Shown: piece after piece, positions 8,376 through 16,584 of the stretch | How positions within the stretch are numbered: the first letter of the stretch is position 1 | How the letters are laid out: each line of letters opens with the position of its first letter | NCBI GenBank assembly: GCA_942492055.1 | Contig: CALODP010000002.1 | Location: forward strand, 434,001 to 498,000 | Source of the DNA: CALODP01 sp942492055 | Lineage (GTDB): Bacteria > Bacteroidota > Ignavibacteria > Ignavibacteriales > Melioribacteraceae | Length of the DNA stretch: 64,000 bases | Reading direction: 5' to 3' | Notes under the pieces: generated by a model | What the model saw: only the letters and a program-made list of their open reading frames with translations | What the model was told of the DNA's origin: nothing | Databases searched by the model: none | Made by a program: the position numbers and the translations under genes

Positions 8376-9959
8376 ATGAATAAGATATTGTTACTTTCTG
8401 CTTTACTTTTTACTCAAACAATTTTCGGGCAAATCGCCATTGCGCCTACCGGAACCGGGACTACCGAGGATCCATATCTTATATCCGGTTATGAGAACCT
8501 ATATTGGGTTAGTCAAAACCGAAGCGAATGGGGGAAGGTCTTCAAACAAGTAGCTCATATTAATATGGAGGCCGTGGAGCCTGCCATTGCTACATGGGAC
8601 GGAAATCAAGGATGGAGCCCGATCGGAACCGGGTGGAATGAGTACGCTTTTACGGGAACTTACGACGGAAACGGATTCGGTATTTCCGGGATTGTAGTTA
8701 ATCGATCCGGGACTGATAATGTTGGTGTGTTCGGTTTCTCCCAAGGAGGAACGATAAAAAATCTCTCGATTTACAATGTAACGATAGCCGGGAAAAACCA
8801 TGTCGGAGGAATTGTCGGTTATAATACCACTAATGCTACAATTACTAATTGTTTGGCTACCGGAACTCTCTCCGGCTTCGACAGAGTCGGTGGGGTGGTA
8901 GGATTTTCCAGAGATAGAACAACTATACAGTATTGCTATGCTGATGTTGATGTTACCGGGCATCTCTATGTTGGTGGTTTTGCCGGACAGAATAATCAGG
9001 ACGGGGGAGTTTTGCCTGTGATAGCCGATTGTTACGCGAAAGGAGATGTTATTACCACAAGCGACGGAGATAACAGAGTCGGGGCATTTGTCGGTGAGAA
9101 TTACGACGGCACTGTGCAGAGATGTTACAGTACGGGAAGTGTAACTTTTACGGGTGGACAATACTTGGGGTATCTCGGATTTATCGGGAAAGCCATCGGG
9201 GTATTGGTTCTCTCCGATAATTATTACGATAATGAAACATCTAACCAGACTAGCGCTGTAGGAGCAACCGAAAAAACTTCCTTAGAAATGAAAACTCAGG
9301 CTACATTTGCCGGATGGGATTTTATTAATGCCTGGGAAATTATCGGCGGAGACGGAGCCAATTATCCGACTCTAAAAAATAATCCTTCCCTCCCATTGCC
9401 TGTCGAATTGAGCCTCTTTGCGGCGCAAGTAGGGAAAGAGAGCGTTAGCTTGAACTGGCAGACAGAAACCGAAACGAACAATTACGGATTCGAGATTGAG
9501 CGTTCTTCAGCAAAGAATGAAGGGTTTGAAAAAGTAGGATTTGTTACCGGAAATGGGAATAGCAATTCCGTTAAGTACTACGCATTTACCGATAAGAATC
9601 CTGTCGCCGGAAAAACAGTTTATCGCCTTAAGCAGATAGATTACGATGGCAAGTACGAATACTCCAAAGAGATTGAAGTTCTATACGAAGGAGTGAAGGA
9701 ATTCGCTTTGGAGCAGAATTATCCGAATCCTTTTAATCCGACAACAATAATAAATTACTCTATTCCGGAAGATGCTCACGTTAGCATAAAAGTCTACAAT
9801 ATTCTTGGAAGAGAAATTTCTACTCTTGTTAATCGGGAAAGAAAAGGGGGGAGCTATTCCGTTGAATTTAACGGAGCGGATCTTGCCAGCGGAGTATATG
9901 TTTACTCAATAAAATCCGGTGCTTTCGCGATGTCCAAAAGGATGATGTTGATAAAATAA
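8376..9959 (+). CDS. Secreted GLUG-repeat protein with T9SS sorting domain
   Basis: The 527-residue precursor has a signal peptide (cleavage after FGQ, residue 19). A beta-helix-like region (about 25-330) follows, with several GLUG-type units such as VGGIVGYN, VGGVVGFS, VGGFAGQN and VGAFVGEN spaced 25-40 residues apart. Next come the LPVELSLFAA module (about 342-450) and a T9SS sorting domain (NYPNPFNPTT to the end). GLUG repeats occur in surface adhesins and IgA-peptidase-like proteins, so a surface binding role is likely. DNA from about 9400 to the end is over 90 percent identical by eye to 5997-6558 of the GHL10 gene, which points to recent duplication or gene conversion. Confidence 0.85.
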   Translation: MNKILLLSALLFTQTIFGQIAIAPTGTGTTEDPYLISGYENLYWVSQNRSEWGKVFKQVAHINMEAVEPAIATWDGNQGWSPIGTGWNEYAFTGTYDGNGFGISGIVVNRSGTDNVGVFGFSQGGTIKNLSIYNVTIAGKNHVGGIVGYNTTNATITNCLATGTLSGFDRVGGVVGFSRDRTTIQYCYADVDVTGHLYVGGFAGQNNQDGGVLPVIADCYAKGDVITTSDGDNRVGAFVGENYDGTVQRCYSTGSVTFTGGQYLGYLGFIGKAIGVLVLSDNYYDNETSNQTSAVGATEKTSLEMKTQATFAGWDFINAWEIIGGDGANYPTLKNNPSLPLPVELSLFAAQVGKESVSLNWQTETETNNYGFEIERSSAKNEGFEKVGFVTGNGNSNSVKYYAFTDKNPVAGKTVYRLKQIDYDGKYEYSKEIEVLYEGVKEFALEQNYPNPFNPTTIINYSIPEDAHVSIKVYNILGREISTLVNRERKGGSYSVEFNGADLASGVYVYSIKSGAFAMSKRMMLIK

Positions 9960-9965
9960 TTTGGT

Positions 9966-10003
9966 AATCCCACCAAGGCGAAATTGATTGGTGGGATTTC
10001 TTG
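9966..10003 (+). terminator. Terminator after the GLUG gene
   Basis: An 11-bp perfect stem (AATCCCACCAA at 9966-9976 and TTGGTGGGATT at 9988-9998) closes an 11-base loop and is followed by TCTTGTT. It lies seven bases after the stop, as expected for an intrinsic terminator, though the T run is short. Confidence 0.7.
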
Positions 10004-10146
10004 TTCCGAATAATAATCCATTAGTTTTTCACTCTATCTTTCTATCAGAATAAGGAAAGTTTGCTTCATAAATGCCACTGAAATACTCTTGCTTTTGGTG
10101 GTTTTGTGTGTTATTTTGTAAAAGACTTGCAAAATAAGGTGATAAT

Positions 10147-11454
10147 ATGATAGTTAATTTTAGAATTAGTAATTTTCTTTCGATACGTGAAGAAGTATTA
10201 TTATCATTTGAAGCTGATAATAGTAAGGATCTTGAGGAGTATTATGTTTGCAATGTTGGGGAGCAAAAAGATTATCGTTTATTGAAATTGGGGATAATTT
10301 ACGGCGCAAACTCTTCTGGAAAAACTAATGTATTAAATGGCCTCGATTTTTTGAGGAATATGGTTTTAAAACCCTTAGAGAAAAAAACAGACGAATTCGT
10401 ATTTGAACCCTTTCTTTTTGATAAAGATTCCAATTCGAAAAACACCTCTTTTTCCTTAGAGTTTATTCAAAATGGTATAAAGTATCTTTACTCAGTTGTG
10501 ATAAATAAAACAACCGTTCTAAATGAAGCATTATATTTCTTCAAGCCCAATAAGGCCTTGGTTTTTAAAAGAGTGACTGAGGAAGATAAACGATTATCAA
10601 AAATCGAGTTAGGGAGCAAAGTTAGAATACCCAAAGACCAGAAAACAATTTTGGAAGCTAATACTTTATCAAATAACACGGTTTTAGGGGGATATTTAAA
10701 GAAAAATATTGATTTCGGAGAGCTCAATGATGTAACCGATTGGTTTAAAAGAAAGCTAAAACCAATGATTACTCCATATCCGATAAATAATTTATTTTCT
10801 TTTGTCACTCATGGGATAGAGAATAACGAAATTAACCGAGATAATGTTTTGAAAATATTGAAGAAGGCGGATTTCAATATTTCGGATATTGTTATTAAGA
10901 ATGATAATCTGGAAATATCCGCGGACGTTGCGCAAATATTATCGAAATTATCTTCAAGTCACAGTGATGATAGAGTGAATTTTTCCCGAAACGGTATACA
11001 AAGGAAAAGACTCGAGTTTATTCATTCTTTCGGAGAAGGGAAGGAATACCGACTTGATTATCAAGCCGAATCTGCCGGCACTAAGAGATATTATCAGTTC
11101 GGCGGTCTGTTGGATCTGCTAATAAGAAAAGAGACAATTTTCTTAATTGATGAATTGGAGTCATCTCTTCATCCGGATCTATTTAAGCATTTCTTATTGA
11201 CGTTTCTGGCTAACAGTCATAATTCTCAGATAATAGCTACTACTCATCAGAGAGAATTTCTTATGGAGAGGGATCTCTTTAGAAATGACATTCTCTGGTT
11301 TACCGAAAAAACCGAGAGTGGGAATACAGATCTGTTCTCTTTGACCGATTTTGATACATCGGTAATTCGTAATACAAGTTCAGTCTATAATGCCTATAAG
11401 ATTGGAAAGCTTGGTGCCAATCCCGAGCTAGAGGATTATTATTTGGATTTGTGA
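10147..11454 (+). CDS. RloA-like AAA ATPase (AbiL-type defence pair, ATPase subunit)
   Basis: This 435-residue cytoplasmic ATPase belongs to the AAA_15/AAA_21 group of ABC-like ATPases, close to OLD and RloA. The N-terminus MIVNFRISNFLSIRE is typical. Walker A is GANSSGKT (residues 53-60), the signature-like element is ESAGTKR near 316, Walker B is IFLIDELESSLHP near 335, and a switch histidine sits in IIATTHQREF. The stop is two bases before the RloB-type gene, so the two form an operon. Pairing of such an ATPase with an RloB protein is known from restriction loci and from AbiLi/AbiLii-type abortive infection systems. The start has AGGTGATAAT ahead of ATG. The exact defence type is inferred. 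Confidence 0.85.
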   Translation: MIVNFRISNFLSIREEVLLSFEADNSKDLEEYYVCNVGEQKDYRLLKLGIIYGANSSGKTNVLNGLDFLRNMVLKPLEKKTDEFVFEPFLFDKDSNSKNTSFSLEFIQNGIKYLYSVVINKTTVLNEALYFFKPNKALVFKRVTEEDKRLSKIELGSKVRIPKDQKTILEANTLSNNTVLGGYLKKNIDFGELNDVTDWFKRKLKPMITPYPINNLFSFVTHGIENNEINRDNVLKILKKADFNISDIVIKNDNLEISADVAQILSKLSSSHSDDRVNFSRNGIQRKRLEFIHSFGEGKEYRLDYQAESAGTKRYYQFGGLLDLLIRKETIFLIDELESSLHPDLFKHFLLTFLANSHNSQIIATTHQREFLMERDLFRNDILWFTEKTESGNTDLFSLTDFDTSVIRNTSSVYNAYKIGKLGANPELEDYYLDL

Positions 11455-11455
11455 A

Positions 11456-12121
11456 ATGAGAAATAAAGAAAGGAAAAGAAGAGGAAGCGGATACAAAATC
11501 GTCTCTATAATTGTTGATGGGGAAACCGAAAAATGGTATCTCCAAATGCTGAGAAAGAATGAAGATCTCAAGAAACTTAGAATTGAGCCTGAGTTACCTA
11601 AGAGGAAGAAATTGAAGGATCTGTTTTATATGGTAACAGAAAACCGAAAAGATTATGATTTGGTTATATGGATTGTAGATTTCGATACGATTATTAAAGA
11701 GGAAAGGGAAAAAAAGAAAGTGGGACAATCCCCGCTGAATGAATTTCGAAAAATATTAGATAAATTACAAACATTTGAGAATGTAAAGGTGCTAGTGAAT
11801 AATCCATGTCTCGAATATTGGTATTTACAACATATGAAAGAGACAAGTCGTTATTATAATCAATGCGGGCAGATAACGAAAGAATTCTCCGGTGTATTAA
11901 GTGATTATGAGAAATCGGAAAAGTACTACAAGAAAGAAAGCAATGATATATATAAGAAATTGATGCCATACAAAAATAGTGCGATTAAAAACTCCACCAA
12001 ACTTGGGCTCTTCGATATTAATGACTACAAGAAGGGGAAAGCCGAAATGTATAAAATCTTCGAATTACTCGAAATCTTACGTGAGAAGCAAAGTAACTAT
12101 ACATACTCTACAAAATCCTGA
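11456..12121 (+). CDS. RloB-like protein (AbiL-type defence pair, effector subunit)
   Basis: The 221-residue product fits the RloB family. Its first strand reads IVSIIVDGETEKWYLQ, and a second acidic motif, DLVIWIVDFDTI, lies near residue 76. This G-E-T-E plus D-x-D layout is like a Toprim fold and suggests a metal-dependent nuclease; that is inference. A cluster NPCLEYWYLQH (about 114-124) is conserved in RloB-like proteins. The remaining C-terminal half is lysine-rich. It starts two bases after the ATPase gene and most likely acts only with it, the ATPase sensing infection and this subunit cutting nucleic acid. Confidence 0.8.
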   Translation: MRNKERKRRGSGYKIVSIIVDGETEKWYLQMLRKNEDLKKLRIEPELPKRKKLKDLFYMVTENRKDYDLVIWIVDFDTIIKEEREKKKVGQSPLNEFRKILDKLQTFENVKVLVNNPCLEYWYLQHMKETSRYYNQCGQITKEFSGVLSDYEKSEKYYKKESNDIYKKLMPYKNSAIKNSTKLGLFDINDYKKGKAEMYKIFELLEILREKQSNYTYSTKS

Positions 12122-12129
12122 GGTCATCA

Positions 12130-12603
12130 ATGAGAAAAGTAATATTCTTTTTACTGATATTTTTCTCCGTTTTTCAATCCGCGCAAGCACAAGCTAGTAT
12201 ATACGTAAGCCCCGGAATCAGTCTGGGATGGAGCGCCGGATCATCTTTTTCCTTCGGTTGGAAGGTTAGCCTTGGGTATTGTTACGATAGTGATTATTAT
12301 TACAATATTACTTATGGAAAACAAACTACTCCTTTCGCCAAAACCGAGAAAGAGAAAACCAATTACAGCTACCTTGAGTTTCAGCGGGGAGATTCGTTCG
12401 GATACAATCCCTTTTCCGCCGGCGGAGGAATCGGAATGACATTTATCGATAATAAAGTTTATCCCAAAATATCCCTATACGGCGGGTCATTACTCTTTCT
12501 CCACTTAAACTACACCTTCACCCGTAGCATATTTGATGTCGGAGGAAATCTGGTGCTACCGATTCCATTCAACAGCGAACTGAGAGATCTCGGGGCAGGG
12601 TGA
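12130..12603 (+). CDS. Exported glycine/tyrosine-rich protein, unknown
   Basis: The 157-residue product has a signal peptide of about 21 residues ending AQAQA. The mature part is rich in Gly, Ser, Tyr and Phe in short alternating strands (GISLGWSAGSSFSFGW, FSAGGGIGMTF), like a small outer-membrane or periplasmic beta protein. It starts eight bases after rloB with GAGG ahead of the ATG, so it may share the transcript. Secreted partners are not known for RloA/RloB systems, so it may simply be a neighbour. The 3' side runs straight into a repeat region, and the last residues (LRDLGAG) could reflect truncation. Confidence 0.6.
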   Translation: MRKVIFFLLIFFSVFQSAQAQASIYVSPGISLGWSAGSSFSFGWKVSLGYCYDSDYYYNITYGKQTTPFAKTEKEKTNYSYLEFQRGDSFGYNPFSAGGGIGMTFIDNKVYPKISLYGGSLLFLHLNYTFTRSIFDVGGNLVLPIPFNSELRDLGAG

Positions 12604-12624
12604 TGAGCCTCGTTGCCGGGAGCT

Positions 12625-13060
12625 TGCTGCAAGCCAGGCTTCTGACTGGCGGTAGCATTCTCCGTGTCCTCCGTGCTCTCAGTGTCCTCTGTGGTGAACC
12701 GTTCTTTCCTTGTTCTTGCCCTCCGTGATCCTCGCCTTTGCTCTGGTCACTGAGCTTGTCGAAGTGTTCTCTGTGCGCTCAGTGCTCTCTGTGGTGAACC
12801 GTTCTTTCCTTGTTCATGCTTTCCGTGGTCCTCGCCCTTGCTCTGGTCACTGAGCTTGTCGAAGTGTTCTCTGTGCGCTCAGTGCTCTCTGTGGTGAACC
12901 GTTCTTTCCTTGTTCATGCTTTCCGTGGTCCTCGCCCTTGCTCTGGTCACTGAGCTTGTCGAAGTGTTCTCTGTGTTCTCAGTGCCCTCTGTGGTGAACC
13001 GTTCTTTCCTTGTTCTTGCCCTCCGTGGTCCTCGCCCTTGCTCTTCTCTTCTCTGTGGTA
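12625..13060. repeat. 100-bp tandem repeat built on the CTCTGTGGTGAAC motif
   Basis: The block GTGGTGAACCGTTCTTTCCT starts at 12691, 12791, 12891 and 12991, exactly 100 bp apart. Each unit carries the palindrome-like TGAGCTTGTCGAAGTG and a CTCAGTGCTCTCTGTGGT segment. The family corresponds, on the other strand, to the ACCACAGAGG-type repeats common between genes in many environmental bacteria. A related copy lies at 46215-46382; homology there begins at the same AGGCTTYTGAYTGG flank. ORFs across it are chance. Confidence 0.85.
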
Positions 13061-13132
13061 AGACACTACCAGAAACAAACCCAATCCCTTATGTAATTTC
13101 TCTGAGTTAATATCGTATTTTTCCAATCACAC

Positions 13133-13533
13133 TTCGTTTTGAACGACTGCAACTTCGCATTGAACGAATGTAACTTCACTTTGAACGACTGTCACTTCCC
13201 ATTGCACGACTGCCACTTCGTTTTGATCGAGTGTCACCTTCCATTGAACGGATGTAACTTCTCTTTGAACGACTGCCACTTCGTTTTGAACGAATGTAAC
13301 TTCCCATTGAATGGATGTAACTTCTCTTTGAACGACTGTCACTTCCCATTGCACGACTGCCACTTCGTTTTGAACGACTGCAACTTCCCATTGAACGGAT
13401 GTAACTTCTCTTTGAACGACTGCCACTTCGCTTTGATCGAGTGTCACCTTCCATTGAACGAATGTAACTTCTCTTCGAACGACTGTCACCTCCCATTACA
13501 CGACTGCCACTTCGCATTGAACGAGTGTTCATG
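13133..13533. repeat. 21-bp tandem array, about 19 units
   Basis: The array consists of 21-bp units of the form TGYMACTTCNNNTTGAACGAM, with a higher-order alternation of GACTGYCAC and GAATGTAAC variants. Because 21 is a multiple of three, several frames stay open on both strands; the + strand frame would read as a C-[NH]-[FL]-x-L-[NH]-[DEG] heptad. None of these frames has a convincing start or ribosome site. There are no CRISPR-like unique spacers. Many units pair internally (TTCGTT with AACGAA). Confidence 0.85.
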
Positions 13534-13638
13534 AACAATGTTCTACCAACCAACAAGGATCCTTTTGGGACTGATTATAGTTCCTGTTAATTCCAGCCGA
13601 AAACTGACCAATATTCCAGACAAAATTGACCAGTACAA

Positions 13639-14385
13639 TTATTTATTATGCACCATGTTTCTTAATCTAAAACTTTTTCCGTTAATAAAAAACGGATAAC
13701 TGTGGTGGAGCAATCTGTCTAAAATAGCTGCAGCCACAACATCATCATTGAAAATCTCTCCCCACTGCTCGAAAGCCTTATTTGAAGTAACAATAATAGA
13801 TCCCCTTTCATATCTTTTGGCCACTAACTGGAAAAAGAGTTTAGCTGTTTGCTTGCTTAGGGAAAGATATCCGAGTTCATCGATAATAAGTAAATCAAGT
13901 CTCCCGAGAGATTCGAGCTTTGCGTTTAGAGTATTGGATATCTCTGCCGCAGCCAATTCCTCGGTTAGTTTCTCTGCGGAGTAAAAGAGAACTCTCATTC
14001 TGGCTTCAATGGCCTTAATCCCCAAAGCGATTGCCAGATGTGTTTTTCCTACCCCGGGAGGGCCTAAGAACAATACGTTTTTCCCTTTGGAGATAAACTC
14101 CAGATTAGCCAGTTCTCTTATTAGTTGCTCGTTTATCTTCGGTTGAAAAGAAAAATCGAATTCGTCCAGTTTCTTAATCTGTGAAAAGTTCGCCATTCTC
14201 ATTTTTCTGTTGACCGATCTCTCATATTTAGCGATAACTTGTTCTTCCAACAGCCTTGCCAAGTATTCACGGAAGCTCATTTTTGCTTTGGCCGCTTTTT
14301 CCGCTTCGATAATGTAAATCTCCTTAATCCTCTCCAGAGCGAGTGTTTTCATGTGTTCTTCCATTCTGTCGTTTCCCATTTTCAC
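13639..14385 (-). CDS. istB: IstB-like ATPase of the IS21-family element
   Basis: This 248-residue AAA+ ATPase assists the IstA transposase in target choice. After a helical N-terminus (SFREYLARLLEEQ near 40-55, the usual IstB lead-in) come Walker A GPPGVGKTH at about residues 108-116 and Walker B LLIIDELGY near 160. Sensor region IIVTSNKAFEQWGEIF and C-terminal LLHHS complete the family pattern. Length matches intact IstB proteins. It starts 157 bases after istA ends, a wider gap than the usual overlap. AAGGAGAAGTG upstream of the start gives a strong ribosome site, so it can be translated on its own. Confidence 0.95.
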   Translation of the reverse strand: MKMGNDRMEEHMKTLALERIKEIYIIEAEKAAKAKMSFREYLARLLEEQVIAKYERSVNRKMRMANFSQIKKLDEFDFSFQPKINEQLIRELANLEFISKGKNVLFLGPPGVGKTHLAIALGIKAIEARMRVLFYSAEKLTEELAAAEISNTLNAKLESLGRLDLLIIDELGYLSLSKQTAKLFFQLVAKRYERGSIIVTSNKAFEQWGEIFNDDVVAAAILDRLLHHSYPFFINGKSFRLRNMVHNK

Positions 14386-14542
14386 TTCTCCTTACTTAGG
14401 TTAAAAGTTGAATTGATACTCCTTAAGGTCTCTTTTTATATCCTTGTTCGGGTAGTTTTCTTTGAGTCTCATATTTTCTATGATAATTGTTCTCTCACAG
14501 TTCTTTTCCAGATAACCGGATATGAAGGAAAATGAAAAGACG

Positions 14543-15856
14543 TTATATTTCCATCGCCTTTTTCAGTGCCGAAAGAAAATCTTCCGCGCAATAGAATTTC
14601 GAGAGTTCCATAATGTATCGCAATTGGTATCCGCTGTTGTATCTTTTCTGCGCATACAGTTTTTCCAAGAACAAAGATTGATCGGGGAATTTCTCCATAA
14701 ACTCTTTCGACAAGCGTTGAAAATTGCCCTTCGTAGTGTTATTCCCTCTGTAGTGCTCATCCTTAATGGTTACGTTCCCTTTTCCTAAAGAGAGTCTGTG
14801 GGAGGCTACTTTCTTGTTGGCTTGTGAGTAGATCTCGATATAGTACCCTTGTGATATCTTTATCCATACTTGCTTTCCGGCAAAAGCCCATGGCACCGAG
14901 TATCTGTTCCCATTGTAAGAGATCAGACAATCGTAGCTTACTTTTCTTATCTCTTCTTTTATCCCCACATAACGACATGATGGCAGATTCATTAGGGAAG
15001 CCCTCTCCTTGGCAAACACCGTTTCCGGTTTTTGCTTAATTACCGAATGAAGCTCGTTATTGACCCGATTCTGAAACTCTTTCAGTTTTGAGCATAACTC
15101 TTCAAAGCTACTAAAGGTATTTCCGTCGATGAAATGGTCTTCTATATAGGCGAACGGTTTTTCGACTTTCCCTTTGGACCACGGATGACTTGGCATCGAA
15201 CGACTTGGAGCGAACCCGTAATGACCGCAAAAGTGAAGATATCTTGGATTCCACCGCCAGTTATCCTTTGAATGAATTGTTATGAAAACTCTCGCGTTAT
15301 CGGTTTGGACTCTTTGACATACTCCTCCGGAGGCTTGAAGACATCTTTCGAACGCTTCAAATACTGCCCCTTGATTCTCCGACAAGGATACTTCCAATAT
15401 TTTATAGCGACTAAAACCGTAGATATATTGATATATGTAGATTTTTGCCCGTGCCCCTCCGATTAAAACAGTATATGGGCTCCAGTCGAACTGACCTTGT
15501 TCCCCGGGAGCTGTCTCGTATGGTTGAAATGTTTTCTTGGAAGTCTGTTTTATTTTCCCGAGATAATAATAAAAGCTGCTTCTGCTGCCGGTGTAACCTT
15601 TACTCCTTATCTCATAGAGAATACGGGAGCCCCGATATCTCTTAATGTTAGACATCTCAAAGATCAATTCCGTAAAGGGAGACAAGGAGTCACTTATTGA
15701 CTCTTTCCGGACGTACTCCGGAGGACTCTCTTTTGACAAGGCTTTTTTTACGGTGTTATGACTTAAGCCCAATATCCGACCTATCTCACGTAGACTCATT
15801 CCCGGATTTTTGGATCGTAGATTTTTGATTGTTACCCAGTCTTCCATACTGATCAC
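14543..15856 (-). CDS. istA: IstA transposase of the IS21-family element
   Basis: This 437-residue DDE transposase starts with an HTH region (MSLREIGRILGLSHNTVKKAL, about residues 19-39) that binds the element ends. The rve-type catalytic core follows: the first Asp in QGQFDWSPY (about 134), the second in VQTDNARVF (about 203) and the Glu in WSKGKVEKPFAY (about 254). The C-terminal part reads as an intact IS21 tail. A GGAGGGAAAAAAGG site lies ahead of the start. No frameshift or stop is seen, so the enzyme should be functional. It is transcribed toward istB from the right-hand end. Confidence 0.95.
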   Translation of the reverse strand: MISMEDWVTIKNLRSKNPGMSLREIGRILGLSHNTVKKALSKESPPEYVRKESISDSLSPFTELIFEMSNIKRYRGSRILYEIRSKGYTGSRSSFYYYLGKIKQTSKKTFQPYETAPGEQGQFDWSPYTVLIGGARAKIYIYQYIYGFSRYKILEVSLSENQGAVFEAFERCLQASGGVCQRVQTDNARVFITIHSKDNWRWNPRYLHFCGHYGFAPSRSMPSHPWSKGKVEKPFAYIEDHFIDGNTFSSFEELCSKLKEFQNRVNNELHSVIKQKPETVFAKERASLMNLPSCRYVGIKEEIRKVSYDCLISYNGNRYSVPWAFAGKQVWIKISQGYYIEIYSQANKKVASHRLSLGKGNVTIKDEHYRGNNTTKGNFQRLSKEFMEKFPDQSLFLEKLYAQKRYNSGYQLRYIMELSKFYCAEDFLSALKKAMEI

Positions 15857-15977
15857 CTTTTTTCCCTCCTGAGTTTTGTCTACTCAGGATAACTCTATTT
15901 TCTCTTTTTTCCTCTGGTCACTTTTCAGTTGGATTTTTGGTCACTTTTCAGTTGGACAAAACATGGTATAGTGCATT

Positions 15978-16136
15978 GATGCAAAATAGTAGATATATGA
16001 GTATATATGGAATATGAGTGGATATATATAACAGATATATGAGTATATAAGAAATATATCTGATGCAAAGAGCAATATATATAGATATATATAGCAGATA
16101 AGCGAGTATATATACAAGATATATGACGCAAAATAG
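15978..16136. repeat. AT-rich degenerate repeat bounded by GATGCAAA
   Basis: Short units built from GATATATGAGTATAT repeat irregularly over about 160 bp. GATGCAAAATAG at 15978, GATGCAAAG at 16062 and GACGCAAAATAG at 16125 mark its left edge, middle and right edge, giving two subunits of about 65-85 bp. It abuts the right end of the IS21 element. Confidence 0.65.
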
Positions 16137-16584
16137 AATATGGGTGTTACAATAAAGAATATATGCCTTGAATTGTTCTATTTTCCCCGATTTTCTTCAA
16201 TTCGGAGCTTGTTGTATTCCGTTTTCCCTTTGGTGTGTCTTCTTTTTGGGGTGAGTGTTTTGTTTTGCCGAAACGAGCTCATATTCTATGGGAAATGCTT
16301 CAGTAATAGGTAGTATTACCGGATTATTTCAACGCGGATTCCTATTTCTGACATTTTTGATAATATTAATTTCTATTGGTTGATTTAAGAGCTCCTATCT
16401 GCAAAGGCAAGGAGCAATTTTTCAATTCCCATTGTAAAAACGAAGAAAATTTTCTAAAACGGCATAAGTTGGCTTTAATACTTGGCAATAAAGGGGAGAA
16501 AAGGATTTCTTGCTTGTTAATAAAGCCGTTATATACTTATTTTTATTGCTTTGATTTTATTATTAAATTAAATTTGAAAGTGAT
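16137..16584. other. Intergenic region ahead of dapF with a terminator-like hairpin
   Basis: No gene is convincing here; the short frame at 16376-16606 lacks a family match and overlaps dapF. GCTCCT at 16391-16396 pairs with AGGAGC at 16410-16415 (inner TGC/GCA also pair) and is followed by AATTTTTC. This resembles an intrinsic terminator left over from a lost upstream gene. The 150 bases before dapF are very AT-rich and probably hold its promoter, but no clear motif stands out. Confidence 0.4.

Larger units (their letters stand above)
13585..15963 (-). mobile_element. Complete IS21-family insertion sequence
   Basis: The 2379-bp element carries istA and istB on the - strand. Its ends begin TGTT and finish AACA. 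The two termini align base by base over about 50 bp, and each holds two copies of a TCCA-N5-GAAAA-like GACCA motif, as is usual for multi-copy IS21 end repeats (left 13585-13634, right 15914-15963). TATAGT occurs on both sides, three bases outside each TG/CA end (13576-13581 and 15967-15972), and may be the target duplication. Both genes are intact, so it may be active. Confidence 0.9.

Noticed and set aside
12910..13110. 66-residue frame in the 100-bp repeat
   Set aside because: It is only repeat sequence; no ribosome site or conserved residue.
13133..13533. Possible CRISPR array
   Set aside because: Units abut one another without unique spacers, and no cas gene is present; the same holds for 45856-46205.
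13127..13556. Open frames on both strands across the 21-bp array, read as Cys-rich or Val/Gln-rich proteins
   Set aside because: The period is a multiple of three, so frames without stops are expected; no start, ribosome site or family match supports any of them.
16550..16576. TTTG and TAAATTTG as a dapF promoter
   Set aside because: The spacer is only 15 bases and the -7 element lies 8 bases from the start codon, which leaves no room for a leader.
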